Shown: positions 34,526 to 42,424 of the stretch, piece by piece | Numbering within the stretch: position 1 is the stretch's first letter | Layout: every line of letters starts with the position of its first letter | From: Salibacterium qingdaonense | GTDB lineage: Bacteria; Bacillota; Bacilli; Bacillales; Marinococcaceae | Length of the DNA: 64,000 nucleotides | Assembly (NCBI RefSeq): GCF_900114715.1 | Contig: NZ_FOTY01000008.1 | Location: forward strand, 41,899-105,898 | Direction of reading: 5' to 3' | Translations under genes and position numbers: made by a program | Notes under the pieces: model-generated | The model's input: only the letters and a program-made list of their open reading frames with translations | Databases searched by the model: none | Told to the model about the DNA's origin: nothing

Positions 34526-35008
34526 CTACCCGCCATACACCACATTGAATCGTTCACAAACGACGAGCATGTCTTTTCGGAAAGCGGAGCCGTAGCTTTC
34601 CAGGAGCTCCGTGAAAAAGGTTTCATGTGCGTTCCACCAGTCCTGGTAGTCTCCTTCCCCTTCTGCGAGCGCAAAGGCCTCCGGGACTTCATTCATCGGC
34701 ATAATCACAACGTCCGTCACCTCGATGACAGCCGCCGGCTCGTTTGATGCATCGAGCACGATGCTGCGCTCTCCTTTTTCCGGCAGAGGTTCTTCTTCCC
34801 ACTCGTATTCCACGTAAGCCGAGCATGTCGCCGTCTTCTTCCCCTCTTTCACAAGATCCGCCAGTTCATCCGCCGCCGTGCCGAACGAAAAAACGTCCAC
34901 CGCCTCACTCGGGTCAACACCATGCTTTTCACAATATTCGTTCCAGAATTTCTCTGTCTGATTGTTCAAGAAGCTTCCTCTCCCATTCTTCATATTTTTT
35001 ATTTTCAT
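34526..35008 (-). CDS. ASCH domain protein
   Basis: 160 residues. The ASCH (PUA-like RNA-binding) pattern is clear: FSFGTAADELADLVKEGKKT ATC near residues 41-63, LPEKGERSIVLDASNEPAAV near 77-96, VTDVVIMPMNEVPEAFALAE and DWWNAHETFFTELLESYG near the end. Members may act in RNA or nucleoside metabolism; some hydrolyse acetylcytidine. Start at 35008 after GGAGA. Single gene. Confidence 0.9.
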   Translation of the reverse strand: MKIKNMKNGRGSFLNNQTEKFWNEYCEKHGVDPSEAVDVFSFGTAADELADLVKEGKKTATCSAYVEYEWEEEPLPEKGERSIVLDASNEPAAVIEVTDVVIMPMNEVPEAFALAEGEGDYQDWWNAHETFFTELLESYGSAFRKDMLVVCERFNVVYGG

Positions 35009-35260
35009 GCTAGCATCTCCGGTTTGGGAAAGAAATATATAGATGGATCGGGACTTTCATGATAGAATAGAAGGAAGAAAAAATTTCCAAATAACCGTAA
35101 TAATCAATATGTACTCAGCAGACACCCCAAGCCCCACCTACAAAGAAGTGCACTGCCAATTTTTTGATGAAGGACGCACGATCTTAACTATTCGTCAATG
35201 TTATGGGACTCCATTTTATAGCGCAAATCAATGAACTATTTTAGATTCAGGAGAGAAAAA

Positions 35261-36043
35261 ATGGAAAAAGAGAATTTCATTAAAAGATTATCCGATGCTG
35301 TCTATAGTAACAAAAATGAAATATATTTTGTTGGTATGATCCTAACTATTATATCCTCAGTTATTGGATTCTGGATAACTTATCATCATTTTTCAGCCAA
35401 TTACGAGGGGCAGAATGAATTAGCTAATGTTCTTATGAGTCCTTTTATCATTGCGGTGGTTTATTCTTTAATTATCTTTTTCATTGGTTCTTTAGTTATT
35501 ACTACTCTCACCATGACACATGCAAGACGTATGAAGGCTTTTAATGTAGAAGTAGAATTTGAGGCGTGGCAGCACAACATCATGAAAATAGGACAAGTCC
35601 ACTATTTATCTGATATTTTAAGTTATCACAAACAAATTGTTGGACAATTTAATAATGTTGAATCCGTCTCATTTCGTTCGGTTTTAATTGAATTGTGTCA
35701 AAGATATCAAGAGTATTTCACCCGGGCTTTTGATATTCAATTAAGTTACAGCATAAAAACCGAAGAAGAACTTACTCATCAAGAGCGTCAATTACTAAGT
35801 TTTATGGAAAATAAAGAAACTACTGTGGGATTTCAAAACCGGATGATTGGAAACAGAACCTTATTAATTGCTGCTGCTCATTCTAGTTTTGAACAAAACC
35901 TACCAATGTATCTAAGCTTTCTCTCTGATTCAGACTATGAATTTGATGATTATGATGTCGAAGCTATTCGTGCGTTAATAGAATATGCCGATATAGTACT
36001 GGATAATGTACATCTAGTCTTAGCCTTTGAAGATACTTTTTAA
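35261..36043 (+). CDS. AT-rich two-span membrane protein of unknown function
   Basis: 260 residues from the ATG at 35261 after AGGAGAG. Two membrane segments (about 22-42 and 62-86), then a 170-residue cytoplasmic helical region with many acidic residues at the end (SDYEFDDYDVEAIRALIEYA). No family recognised. Base composition is clearly AT-richer than the average of the window, in line with an acquired gene. The 250 bases upstream hold no convincing gene. Confidence 0.7.
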   Translation: MEKENFIKRLSDAVYSNKNEIYFVGMILTIISSVIGFWITYHHFSANYEGQNELANVLMSPFIIAVVYSLIIFFIGSLVITTLTMTHARRMKAFNVEVEFEAWQHNIMKIGQVHYLSDILSYHKQIVGQFNNVESVSFRSVLIELCQRYQEYFTRAFDIQLSYSIKTEEELTHQERQLLSFMENKETTVGFQNRMIGNRTLLIAAAHSSFEQNLPMYLSFLSDSDYEFDDYDVEAIRALIEYADIVLDNVHLVLAFEDTF

Positions 36044-36084
36044 AGTTATAATTTGATGGTATAATTTCTATAGGAGGCGATATG

Positions 36085-36276
36085 ATGCCTGAACCCAAAC
36101 AATCTAAACAAAATGAGACAGAAATAGAAGCTAGAAAAAAACGAATAAATTTGGCTAGAAAAGTTATTGCACAATATAAAGAGGCGGCCGATGAAGAAAT
36201 CGTCATTAAACCACCAAAAATAACGAACGCCGCCAGGATTAATCGAAAACAACGTAAACGAACCATGCAAAGGTAA
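36085..36276 (+). CDS. Small basic protein
   Basis: About 63 residues, very rich in Lys/Arg/Gln (PKQSKQNETEIEARKKRINL, ARINRKQRKRTMQR), no membrane segment. AGGAGG precedes twin ATG codons at 36082 and 36085; the second has better spacing. Follows the AT-rich membrane protein by about 40 bases and ends at a shared terminator. Confidence 0.55.
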   Translation: MPEPKQSKQNETEIEARKKRINLARKVIAQYKEAADEEIVIKPPKITNAARINRKQRKRTMQR

Positions 36277-36305
36277 AACCACGGTTGGCAGCCGTGGTTT
36301 TACTT
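36277..36305. terminator. Bidirectional terminator between convergent small genes
   Basis: AAAACCACGG, seven bases, CCGTGGTTTT. It follows the small basic protein gene on the plus strand and the 53-residue frame on the minus strand. Confidence 0.82.
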
Positions 36306-36465
36306 ATTTATTTATGACAATATACCTTGAACCGCAGTGGTCTTTTATGAGTTTACGTTTGATGCCGGGCCGGCCTATTCGTGGAGGAGATATAGGGGGG
36401 ATTGTTTTACCCCTTTGTTCTCTATAGAGTTCAATAAGACGTATTAAGTTTTCCGGGTCGTGCAC
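36304..36465 (-). CDS. Small protein, 53 residues, unrecognised
   Basis: Minus-strand frame from a GTG at 36465 beginning VHDPENLIRLIELYREQ and ending CGSRYIVINK. An AGGGGGG site lies just upstream and the frame ends on a terminator. Composition (LIRLIELYREQRGKTIPPIS) is that of a folded cytoplasmic protein. No family recognised. Confidence 0.5.
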   Translation of the reverse strand: MHDPENLIRLIELYREQRGKTIPPISPPRIGRPGIKRKLIKDHCGSRYIVINK

Positions 36466-36701
36466 AAAACCCCCCTTTTTTTATGCAAATCTATATGTGT
36501 TACTCTGACATACAGCTGATTCCATACAATGTGCTGATGCATGATTCATTGGTATGAAAGCTCCTGCTTATTATATGTTAAATTATATGAAATAATAACG
36601 GTTTCAAACATAATCACAACATTTCAAGTCGATTTTGAACGAACCGTTTATCCGGTGCTGCGGTCCCCTTTTTCCAGCAGGGGTCAACAACATGATACAG
36701 C

Positions 36702-37214
36702 TTACTCCCGAAGCGACAGGTGGTTTCCATTAATCGTCACATGACCGTCTTCCTGCCACTGCACTTCAGCCTGCCGGGCATCGGTTTTGGAATATACCGG
36801 CTTTGTGAACCACAGCGGCCCGTTTTGCTGCGCGCGGATGCCGGACGATCCGGCGGCTCCGGCATCCCAGCTGTAAATATCCAGCGCGTAGGTGCCGTCA
36901 GGGGACTCAACCGTCTTCATGTGCGTTTCTTCCCGTAAGGAAAACATACTGGTGAAAAGCATTTCAGCTGTAAGTGCGAAACACAGCAGCAGAGAGATGC
37001 TCAGCGTAACCAGCGCGCGTGCTTTGCTCCAGCCCCGGCCTTTTCGGATGGTATCCATCACCCCGAGCACCAGCAGACCCATGCTGACTGACAACAGGAT
37101 GAAATCAGCAGGAGCCACCTGCCAGGTACGGCTGACATACGAATACCAGGAATACGACGTTAACGCCGCCCAGCACAGAGTGAAGAAAAAGGAAATGATG
37201 TAAACGTAACGCAT
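36702..37214 (-). CDS. DUF5412-type membrane protein
   Basis: 170 residues: three N-terminal membrane segments (about 4-24, 38-55, 66-90), then a domain with SPDGTYALDIYSWDAGAAGS, GIRAQQNGPLWFTKPVYSKT and VQWQEDGHVTINGNHLSL, the pattern of DUF5412 proteins of Bacillaceae. Function unknown. Single gene; the ribosome binding site is GGGAG upstream of the ATG at 37214. Confidence 0.75.
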   Translation of the reverse strand: MRYVYIISFFFTLCWAALTSYSWYSYVSRTWQVAPADFILLSVSMGLLVLGVMDTIRKGRGWSKARALVTLSISLLLCFALTAEMLFTSMFSLREETHMKTVESPDGTYALDIYSWDAGAAGSSGIRAQQNGPLWFTKPVYSKTDARQAEVQWQEDGHVTINGNHLSLRE

Positions 37215-37353
37215 TCTCCAGCTCCCTTGTAGTGGTCTAATCTTTTGCTATGACAATTTTACATGAAAAAGGAAACCCTGGGTAGAGATTCCTTGTTATG
37301 AAGGCGGCAGACCGGGGGCTAAGGTGCACCATTCCTATTCTACCTGCCAAAAG

Positions 37354-37432
37354 TGATGGTTAGACCTGATCTACTAGTTACTTTTCCACGCGCAGCACCG
37401 AATTGTGACGGGTAGACACCGGCTAACCGTCA
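37354..37432. repeat. Short box array G (TGACG family)
   Basis: TGATG, 17, AGTTA, 25, TGACG, 17, CGTCA. This is the TGACG half of the composite arrays without the TGTCC half. Sits between two minus-strand genes. Confidence 0.7.
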
Positions 37433-37505
37433 CATTTTCCCTGCGCGCGGATAAAAGTGGGCCTTTGACCGCTGATTAATTGCTTGTTTTTCCATATCTT
37501 TTCGT

Positions 37506-37805
37506 TTAAAAGGGTGACCTATCATCTGGTTTTGGTGACAGTGTGAAGAGAAACAAGTGTTCTGTGTAGCATGTTTTCTTATCAGCCGAAAAAGAATAAT
37601 ACATAACATACTTATCAACGATTACTTTGTAGCTGCCTTCCCACATCAAATGATCTGCCGGGATACTTGTGCCCAGCAGACCAATTTTTTCTTTTATCCT
37701 CTTCACTATATATTTTTTATATTCTTTCGTTTCCCCAGGGGTGAAATGACTGCTGTGAATATCATTAAATCCACGGAACGCCTGTTTTGCCCACTTAATT
37801 TCCAT
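37506..37805 (-). CDS. RelE/ParE-superfamily toxin-like protein
   Basis: 99 residues with the size and pattern of RelE/ParE-fold toxins: basic N-terminal strand-helix (IKWAKQAFRGFNDIHSSHFT), a helix YKKYIVKRIKEKIGLLG, then strands HLMWEGSYKVIVDKYVMYYS. ATG directly after the antitoxin stop (TAAATG). Probably an mRNA-cleaving toxin, but catalytic residues vary in this branch and activity cannot be read from sequence. Confidence 0.7.
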   Translation of the reverse strand: MEIKWAKQAFRGFNDIHSSHFTPGETKEYKKYIVKRIKEKIGLLGTSIPADHLMWEGSYKVIVDKYVMYYSFSADKKTCYTEHLFLFTLSPKPDDRSPF

Positions 37806-38057
37806 TTAAAGTTCCCCTTGTTCAATCATCTCCAAAACGTTTTCGGTAGTGTAGACTCTTCCTTCATTTATGTCTTTCTTTGCTTGGCTCAGATTTTCCT
37901 TTAATACCGGATCCGCTTCAACGTCTTGTTTCACTGACGTTTCTGGTTCTTCCGTGACAGTAAGGTGATATCTCTTCCCATCTATTTCGAAAACAGACTC
38001 ATGATCATGAATAATATTTTTCAAGACCTTAGCAGCATGACCTTCTATTTTTTTCAT
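37806..38057 (-). CDS. Antitoxin partner of the RelE-like toxin
   Basis: 83 residues. N-terminal half has a strand-rich region (VFEIDGKRYHLTVTEEPETS); the C-terminal half is an acidic helical toxin-wrapping segment (LKENLSQAKKDINEGRVYTT, ENVLEMIEQGEL). Start after GGAGGG. Antitoxin-first order with one-base junction to the toxin. Confidence 0.75.
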   Translation of the reverse strand: MKKIEGHAAKVLKNIIHDHESVFEIDGKRYHLTVTEEPETSVKQDVEADPVLKENLSQAKKDINEGRVYTTENVLEMIEQGEL

Positions 38058-38150
38058 TTCAATCCCTCCGTTTCGAGCCTTTCTTTTTATTATACAGTAT
38101 TTACAGTACCACCTAAATGTCCCCCTTGTTTAAGATATTAAAATAACACG

Positions 38151-38190
38151 GGGCAGTGAGGGTTCGAGTCCCTTTCGATCACATGCCCCA
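38151..38190. other. tRNA T-arm-like hairpin at the monooxygenase 3-prime end
   Basis: The plus strand holds GAGGGTTCGAGTCCCTT, a five-pair stem with the universal TTCGAGT T-loop, inside a larger GGGGCA/TGCCCC dyad. No rest of a tRNA is present. It may be an attachment-site remnant left by an element, or the gene terminator resembling a T-arm by chance. Confidence 0.3.
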
Positions 38191-39681
38191 GGCGCCCAGA
38201 TATGCTTGTAATGCTTCGGTATTCTGCCGGGCATCGGCGAGAGCAACATACCCATCCGGCCGGATGAGAAACATAGCATGTTCGGGGATGCCGGCTTCTT
38301 TGCCGGCTGACGTCCATGCCGGTTCATGAAGCGGCAGTCCGAGGTCTTCGGCTGTGCGGCGCAGGTCGGGCGAGGCACTACCGTACACGTGCAGCTGCCA
38401 GTCCGCGCTCTGAAGCAGCCCGAAGTTGTCTCCCCACTCGCCGGGAAGCCACGGCAGACGGTCTCCGCCCTGGATACGTCCCGCTTTCCCTGAGCTGATC
38501 CGGCTGTTCCGGTAGTGAATGCGGATCTGGGAGACCGTTTTGAACAGCTGCTGTTTCACCGGCAGATTCTTCGTCATCCACGGAATAACGCGGGGAATCA
38601 TGACCTTTCGGACGAAATCCGACGTCATCCCGTCCCCGGCTATCCTTTGAAAAGCCTGATCCGTCGTGGCGACCAGTCGTTTCGCAAACGCCCTGCGTTC
38701 GGTCTCATACGTATCGAGCACCGAGGCGTCCATCGTCCCCTGTATCACAGCTGCCAGCTTCCAGGCGAGATTCACAGCATCGCCGATTCCTGTATTCATG
38801 CCCTGCGCTCCTGCCGGACTGTGGATATGAGCCGCATCCCCGGCCAGGAACACGCGGTCTTTCCGGAAGTGGCTGCTGACGCGGTGATGGACCGTGTAGG
38901 TCGAAAACCAATGCAAACGCTCGATATCCACCCCGGTCTGTTTTTCCAGAAACGGAAGCAGTCTGTCCTTGTCGACGTCATTTTGTTCATCCAGAAAACG
39001 TTCCGGAATAAGGCCGATCAGGCGGGTCAATCCGGACGTGCGGATCGGAAATACAAGACCGAACGTGTCTTCAAAAAGATGCACCTGCGCGCCTTCTGCC
39101 TCCGACGAGCTTTTCACATCCATCACATAGAATACGTGGTTATCCGTTTTCCCGGCAAACGGAAGATCGAGCGCTTTCCGCACCGAACTGTGGGCGCCGT
39201 CACACCCGCACACATACGTGAACGAGGACGTCTCTCTTCCGTTCTCTTTTTCCATCACGACCTCGACGTGATCCTCGTGCTGCCAAAATGAAGAAAGCTC
39301 GGTGTTCCACTCCACTTCGATTCCTTTTTTCTTCAGTCTGTTGATCAAAAGACGTTCGTGTTCGTCCTGTGGCAGAATCAAGACATACGGATACGGACTG
39401 AATCCTCTCCCCATATCTTGAAAATCCAGGACGGAACGCCGCTTCTGGTTCCGGTAGATTTCAAGCTGCGGGAGAGGATAGCCGTGTTGAATCAACAGGC
39501 CGGCAGCACCGAGCTGATCGTACCACTCAAGTGTCCGGGCATGAACAGCCATAGCCCGGGACTCCTCCCCGGGACCGCTCTCTTGGTCCATGATGCGAAA
39601 GGAAATGCCGTGCTTTTCCAGAGCCAGCGCCAACGCAAGCCCCGTCGGCCCGGCACCGGCGATTAATACCTGTGGTGTCAT
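38179..39681 (-). CDS. FAD-dependent aromatic-ring monooxygenase
   Basis: 500 residues, group A flavoprotein hydroxylase of the PheA/TfdB/MhpA type. FAD-binding GAGPTGLALALALEKHG (about 8-24), the DG motif CGCDGAHSSVRKAL (about 158-171) and the GD motif LAGDAAHIHSPAGAQGMNTG (about 278-297) with GDAVNLAWKLA are intact. The C-terminal 110 residues form the thioredoxin-like domain of this group. Start after AAAGGAGA. No pathway neighbours, so the phenolic or polyketide substrate is unknown. Confidence 0.92.
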   Translation of the reverse strand: MTPQVLIAGAGPTGLALALALEKHGISFRIMDQESGPGEESRAMAVHARTLEWYDQLGAAGLLIQHGYPLPQLEIYRNQKRRSVLDFQDMGRGFSPYPYVLILPQDEHERLLINRLKKKGIEVEWNTELSSFWQHEDHVEVVMEKENGRETSSFTYVCGCDGAHSSVRKALDLPFAGKTDNHVFYVMDVKSSSEAEGAQVHLFEDTFGLVFPIRTSGLTRLIGLIPERFLDEQNDVDKDRLLPFLEKQTGVDIERLHWFSTYTVHHRVSSHFRKDRVFLAGDAAHIHSPAGAQGMNTGIGDAVNLAWKLAAVIQGTMDASVLDTYETERRAFAKRLVATTDQAFQRIAGDGMTSDFVRKVMIPRVIPWMTKNLPVKQQLFKTVSQIRIHYRNSRISSGKAGRIQGGDRLPWLPGEWGDNFGLLQSADWQLHVYGSASPDLRRTAEDLGLPLHEPAWTSAGKEAGIPEHAMFLIRPDGYVALADARQNTEALQAYLGAWGM

Positions 39682-39920
39682 AAACGTTCTCCTTTATGCA
39701 TGTTTTTAACCGAATTCCCGCTCCCCGTTTTTATTAATCCTGCCGCGTGCCAGGGCTGTATCAAAAGGTACAGCTCTCTTTTTTATGAAAGAGAATGCAG
39801 CCACAGGTAAAAAAGGAAGGTGGTGGCTTTTAATGTATCCCTTATGCTCTGAGCGGGGCACTTCCCCCCCCCCCTCGTTCCTCCGGCCGTGGAAACTATT
39901 ATTGAAAAATAAAGGCTTAG

Positions 39921-40080
39921 TGTCCAAGGATCATCATTTTGTGGACACTACGCCGCTGAAATCAGGAATTAGTGGGTGCCGGTGGAAATCGATGGACACT
40001 ATTTGCAGGCAGGGAACTCCTAGTATCCCCGGACACTACCTCCGTGGATACTATGTGTGCTGCCTTGCAATTTAGTGTCC
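39921..40080. repeat. Alternating-box array H (GGACACTA core)
   Basis: TGTCC, 17, GGACA, 25, TGGGT, 16, GGACA, 25, TATCC, then GGACA and GGATA, 25, TGTCC. Arms extend to GGACACTA and TAGTGTCC across the 25-base gaps, as in arrays I and J. The rest of 39682-40362 holds a plus-strand terminator-like hairpin at about 39748-39785 with no gene before it, and a perfect palindrome at 40155. Confidence 0.8.
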
Positions 40081-40154
40081 ACAGATACGCCCCGGCCCGT
40101 AGTGCTGCCCAGTGACAAAGAAGACACGGTGAGCCCCAGCAAACCGATGCCGCC

Positions 40155-40174
40155 CTTGTACTCCGGAGTACAAG
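40155..40174. repeat. Perfect 20-bp palindrome
   Basis: CTTGTACTCCGGAGTACAAG reads the same on both strands. It lies about 190 bases before a small membrane protein gene and could be an operator or a cruciform; no matching copy seen elsewhere in the window. Confidence 0.5.
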
Positions 40175-40362
40175 CGTCCACCTGAAGCGGATGCCTTAAC
40201 CCTTAACGGCCTTTGATACAGCTCCCGGTCCGGATGGTTTGTATGTAAAAAGGGATGAGGGATACCGCATGATAAGAAAAGAAAGACAGATTCCTTTTCG
40301 TTGATTACAATCAACCGATATAAGGGTACAATACAGCATAGGCCAATAAAAGAAAGGAGAAG

Positions 40363-40515
40363 ATGGATGTGGATCCTCTTACGCTGATTATACTTATTGT
40401 CATGATTATCTTCTTATTTCCGCTCATTATGCGCGGTGTCGGCTGCGTGCTGCGGATCATCGCAGGCGTCGTTCTCGTCATCGGTGCGATTATTTTAATC
40501 GGGGCGTTGTTATAA
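40363..40515 (+). CDS. Small membrane protein, 50 residues
   Basis: Frame MDVDPLTLIILIVMIIFLFP then LIMRGVGCVLRIIAGVVLV to GALL: two membrane segments separated by a short basic turn. AAAGGAG lies upstream of the ATG. No family recognised. Immediately followed by the 21-bp tandem repeat. Confidence 0.6.
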   Translation: MDVDPLTLIILIVMIIFLFPLIMRGVGCVLRIIAGVVLVIGAIILIGALL

Positions 40516-40532
40516 CTGCACGCATAGATTGT

Positions 40533-40655
40533 CGATGCAGGGGATATCATCTTTTACGAGCGGAATGATGTCGAATACGAGCGAAGTTTTGTCGATTGCG
40601 GGCGAAACAATGTCAGATACGAGCGGAAACATCTTGATTACGGGCGAAACCAAAT
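40533..40655. repeat. 21-bp tandem repeat array N1
   Basis: At least four direct units of 21 bases of the type TCGAATACGAGCGAAGTTTTG, with a conserved ACGAGCGAAA/ACGGGCGAAA core, and a degenerate shorter unit at the left. Being a multiple of three it leaves frames open without encoding a convincing protein. Ends eight bases before a terminator. Confidence 0.8.
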
Positions 40656-40662
40656 AGTATAT

Positions 40663-40694
40663 AAAAAAAGCCGGAGAGCGCATCTCCGGCTTTT
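40663..40694 (-). terminator. Terminator (minus strand; may act both ways)
   Basis: AAAAAAGCCGGAGA, five bases, TCTCCGGCTTTT. Seven T residues follow on the minus strand after the PemK-like gene; it also closes the small plus-strand unit. Confidence 0.82.
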
Positions 40695-40799
40695 GTTGAA
40701 CCGATTCACAACCCAGTTTCCCGGTTGTGTGAATTGGCCCGCAACGACGGCGGACAACGTGAATTGTCTTACCAGTTCCCATTGTACCACCGCGCGCGG

Positions 40800-41291
40800 C
40801 TACATATCAAACATCCACTTCATTCTGGATTTGATCCGCTCCAGGTCCTTTTCTCCGACTTCACCGAGGTGCCTGCCGAGCCGGTTTTTACTGACGGTGC
40901 AGATGCTTTCGGCTTTGACGGCTGAGGTTTTATCAAGAAATGGATACTCGTTTTCGTGCAGTACGTAATGGGTGCGGATTTCCGGTGTCTGGACGGTGCG
41001 CCCGCGGCGGTTTGTTTTTGTCACGGTTTTCACCTGTCCGGTGAGCGGCAGCACCTGCACCGTTCCGCTCGTTGCATTGATGCGGTTATTAGAAATAATG
41101 AGCGCCGGACGTTCCTTGTTCAATTCGTTACCTATGTTTTCACCGAGATCGCAGACGTGAACAGCCCCCTGCACGAAGCGGCGTTCCATCTGTTCGTGAA
41201 GGTTATCGATCCAGTGCAGGGCAAGCCGTTCTTTTTCCGGATGCCATTCCCGGAGCCGGCGTAGTTTTTCGTCTTTATTTTCTGAAGCCAT
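40800..41291 (-). CDS. Solitary PemK/MazF family protein
   Basis: 163 residues. MazF-fold pattern: GAVHVCDLGENIGNELNKER PALIISNN near residues 40-68, INATSGTVQVLPLTGQVK and YPFLDKTSAVKAESICTVSK followed by KNRLGRHLGEV. MazF-type toxins cleave mRNA. About 40 N-terminal residues (DEKLRRLREWHPEKERLALH) precede the fold. No antitoxin-sized gene is adjacent, so this is either an orphan or a domesticated protein. Start at 41291 after GGTGGG. Confidence 0.88.
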   Translation of the reverse strand: MASENKDEKLRRLREWHPEKERLALHWIDNLHEQMERRFVQGAVHVCDLGENIGNELNKERPALIISNNRINATSGTVQVLPLTGQVKTVTKTNRRGRTVQTPEIRTHYVLHENEYPFLDKTSAVKAESICTVSKNRLGRHLGEVGEKDLERIKSRMKWMFDM

Positions 41292-41455
41292 CGTATGTCC
41301 CACCAATTTCTTTTTCTATCCTCTGCTGTATTCCCATTTTCCGGCTTGTTGACACATGTTTCTTTCCTGCAGGAGGTATGATTGCCTCCAGGAAGGCACA
41401 GACTGGTTTCCAGACCTTGAAAACCGGGAATGACGGATATTGAAATGAGGGATTC

Positions 41456-42382
41456 ATGATGATAACAAATCAGGCAAGATCTGTGTTGAAAAACGGGATG
41501 GTGCTGATGCGCTGGATTGCTGTTGTCTCATCCAGTGTGGCAGCCATTATCTCCACGATGCTCCCATTGTACGGCGTTATAGACGGTGGACAGTGGAGCG
41601 CACTCTTTTTGCTTCTCCTTTTCAGCGCCTTTTTGATTCACGGGGTACTGACGCATCTGTTGAATGATTACACCGATCATCTGTCAGGGACGGATGCACG
41701 CAGCCCGGCCATTCTCTCCGGTGGAAGCCGTCTCATCCAGACCGGCGCGGTTCCGGCGGAAACCATCGGCCGGGTAGGAAAAGGCCTTGCCGCCGGGCTC
41801 GCTCTGCTAGCGGCGGCGCTTCTCGTCACCGGCTTTGTCCGCCTCGGCGTGCTGCTCGCTGTCGGTGTGTGGGCCGCCGTCTCTTATTCGCTGCGGCCGC
41901 TGCGCACGAGTTATTACCCGGTGGCCGGCGAATGGATCAGCACGTTTCCGTCCCTGTTTTTCCTGGGTCTGGCCGGGCCATGGCTTGCGCTCGAAACAGT
42001 GCCTGAGTGGGCGTTTCAGAATGCGCTCGTGAACGCGCTCATCTGTATCGCCTGGGTGATGGTGCACCATATCCCGGATCTTCGCGCCGATGCCCGCGCC
42101 GTTCCGAAGAAGCAGACATCTGTCGTGTGGGCCGCGGAACGGTTCGGTCTTGTTTTTTCCCGACTTCCGGCTGTCATTTACTACGTGCTCGCCGGTGCCT
42201 GTGCGTTCTGGCTCGGCTTGGAGCGCCTCCCCGCTGCGCTCGGCCTCGCCGTTTCGACCGCTGCCGCCATTTTTCTTATTATGAAAATGGACGTCGAGGA
42301 CCCGGAAGAAGTATCTTCAGTGGAAAAATGGCTGCTTCTGCTTGCGATGAGCACCGCTGTCTGGCTTGGTATCTTCGTTTAG
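41456..42382 (+). CDS. UbiA-family prenyltransferase
   Basis: 308 residues, about eight membrane segments. Both magnesium-diphosphate motifs are present: NDYTDHLSGTDA (about residues 71-82) and DLRADARAVPKKQT (about 205-218). It transfers a polyprenyl chain to an aromatic or polyol acceptor; relatives include MenA and archaeal-lipid-type enzymes. No quinone genes nearby, so the acceptor is unknown. Twin ATG start after a GAGGGA site. GC-rich coding. Confidence 0.88.
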   Translation: MMITNQARSVLKNGMVLMRWIAVVSSSVAAIISTMLPLYGVIDGGQWSALFLLLLFSAFLIHGVLTHLLNDYTDHLSGTDARSPAILSGGSRLIQTGAVPAETIGRVGKGLAAGLALLAAALLVTGFVRLGVLLAVGVWAAVSYSLRPLRTSYYPVAGEWISTFPSLFFLGLAGPWLALETVPEWAFQNALVNALICIAWVMVHHIPDLRADARAVPKKQTSVVWAAERFGLVFSRLPAVIYYVLAGACAFWLGLERLPAALGLAVSTAAAIFLIMKMDVEDPEEVSSVEKWLLLLAMSTAVWLGIFV

Positions 42383-42424
42383 ATACCGGCCGGGCGTGTT
42401 TTTCTATCGATCCTGAAAGTTTAT

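Noticed and set aside
35043..35234. Open frame of 63 codons before the AT-rich membrane gene.
   Set aside because: No ribosome binding site, no recognisable protein character; probably chance in untranslated leader.
40072..40314. Minus-strand frame across the end of array H.
   Set aside because: It covers repeat sequence and the 20-bp palindrome, has no ribosome binding site and no protein-like pattern.
33428..41291. Prophage or genomic island.
   Set aside because: Toxin-antitoxin pairs, AT-rich genes and remnants suggest an accessory zone, but no integrase, structural phage gene or clear attachment repeat is present.
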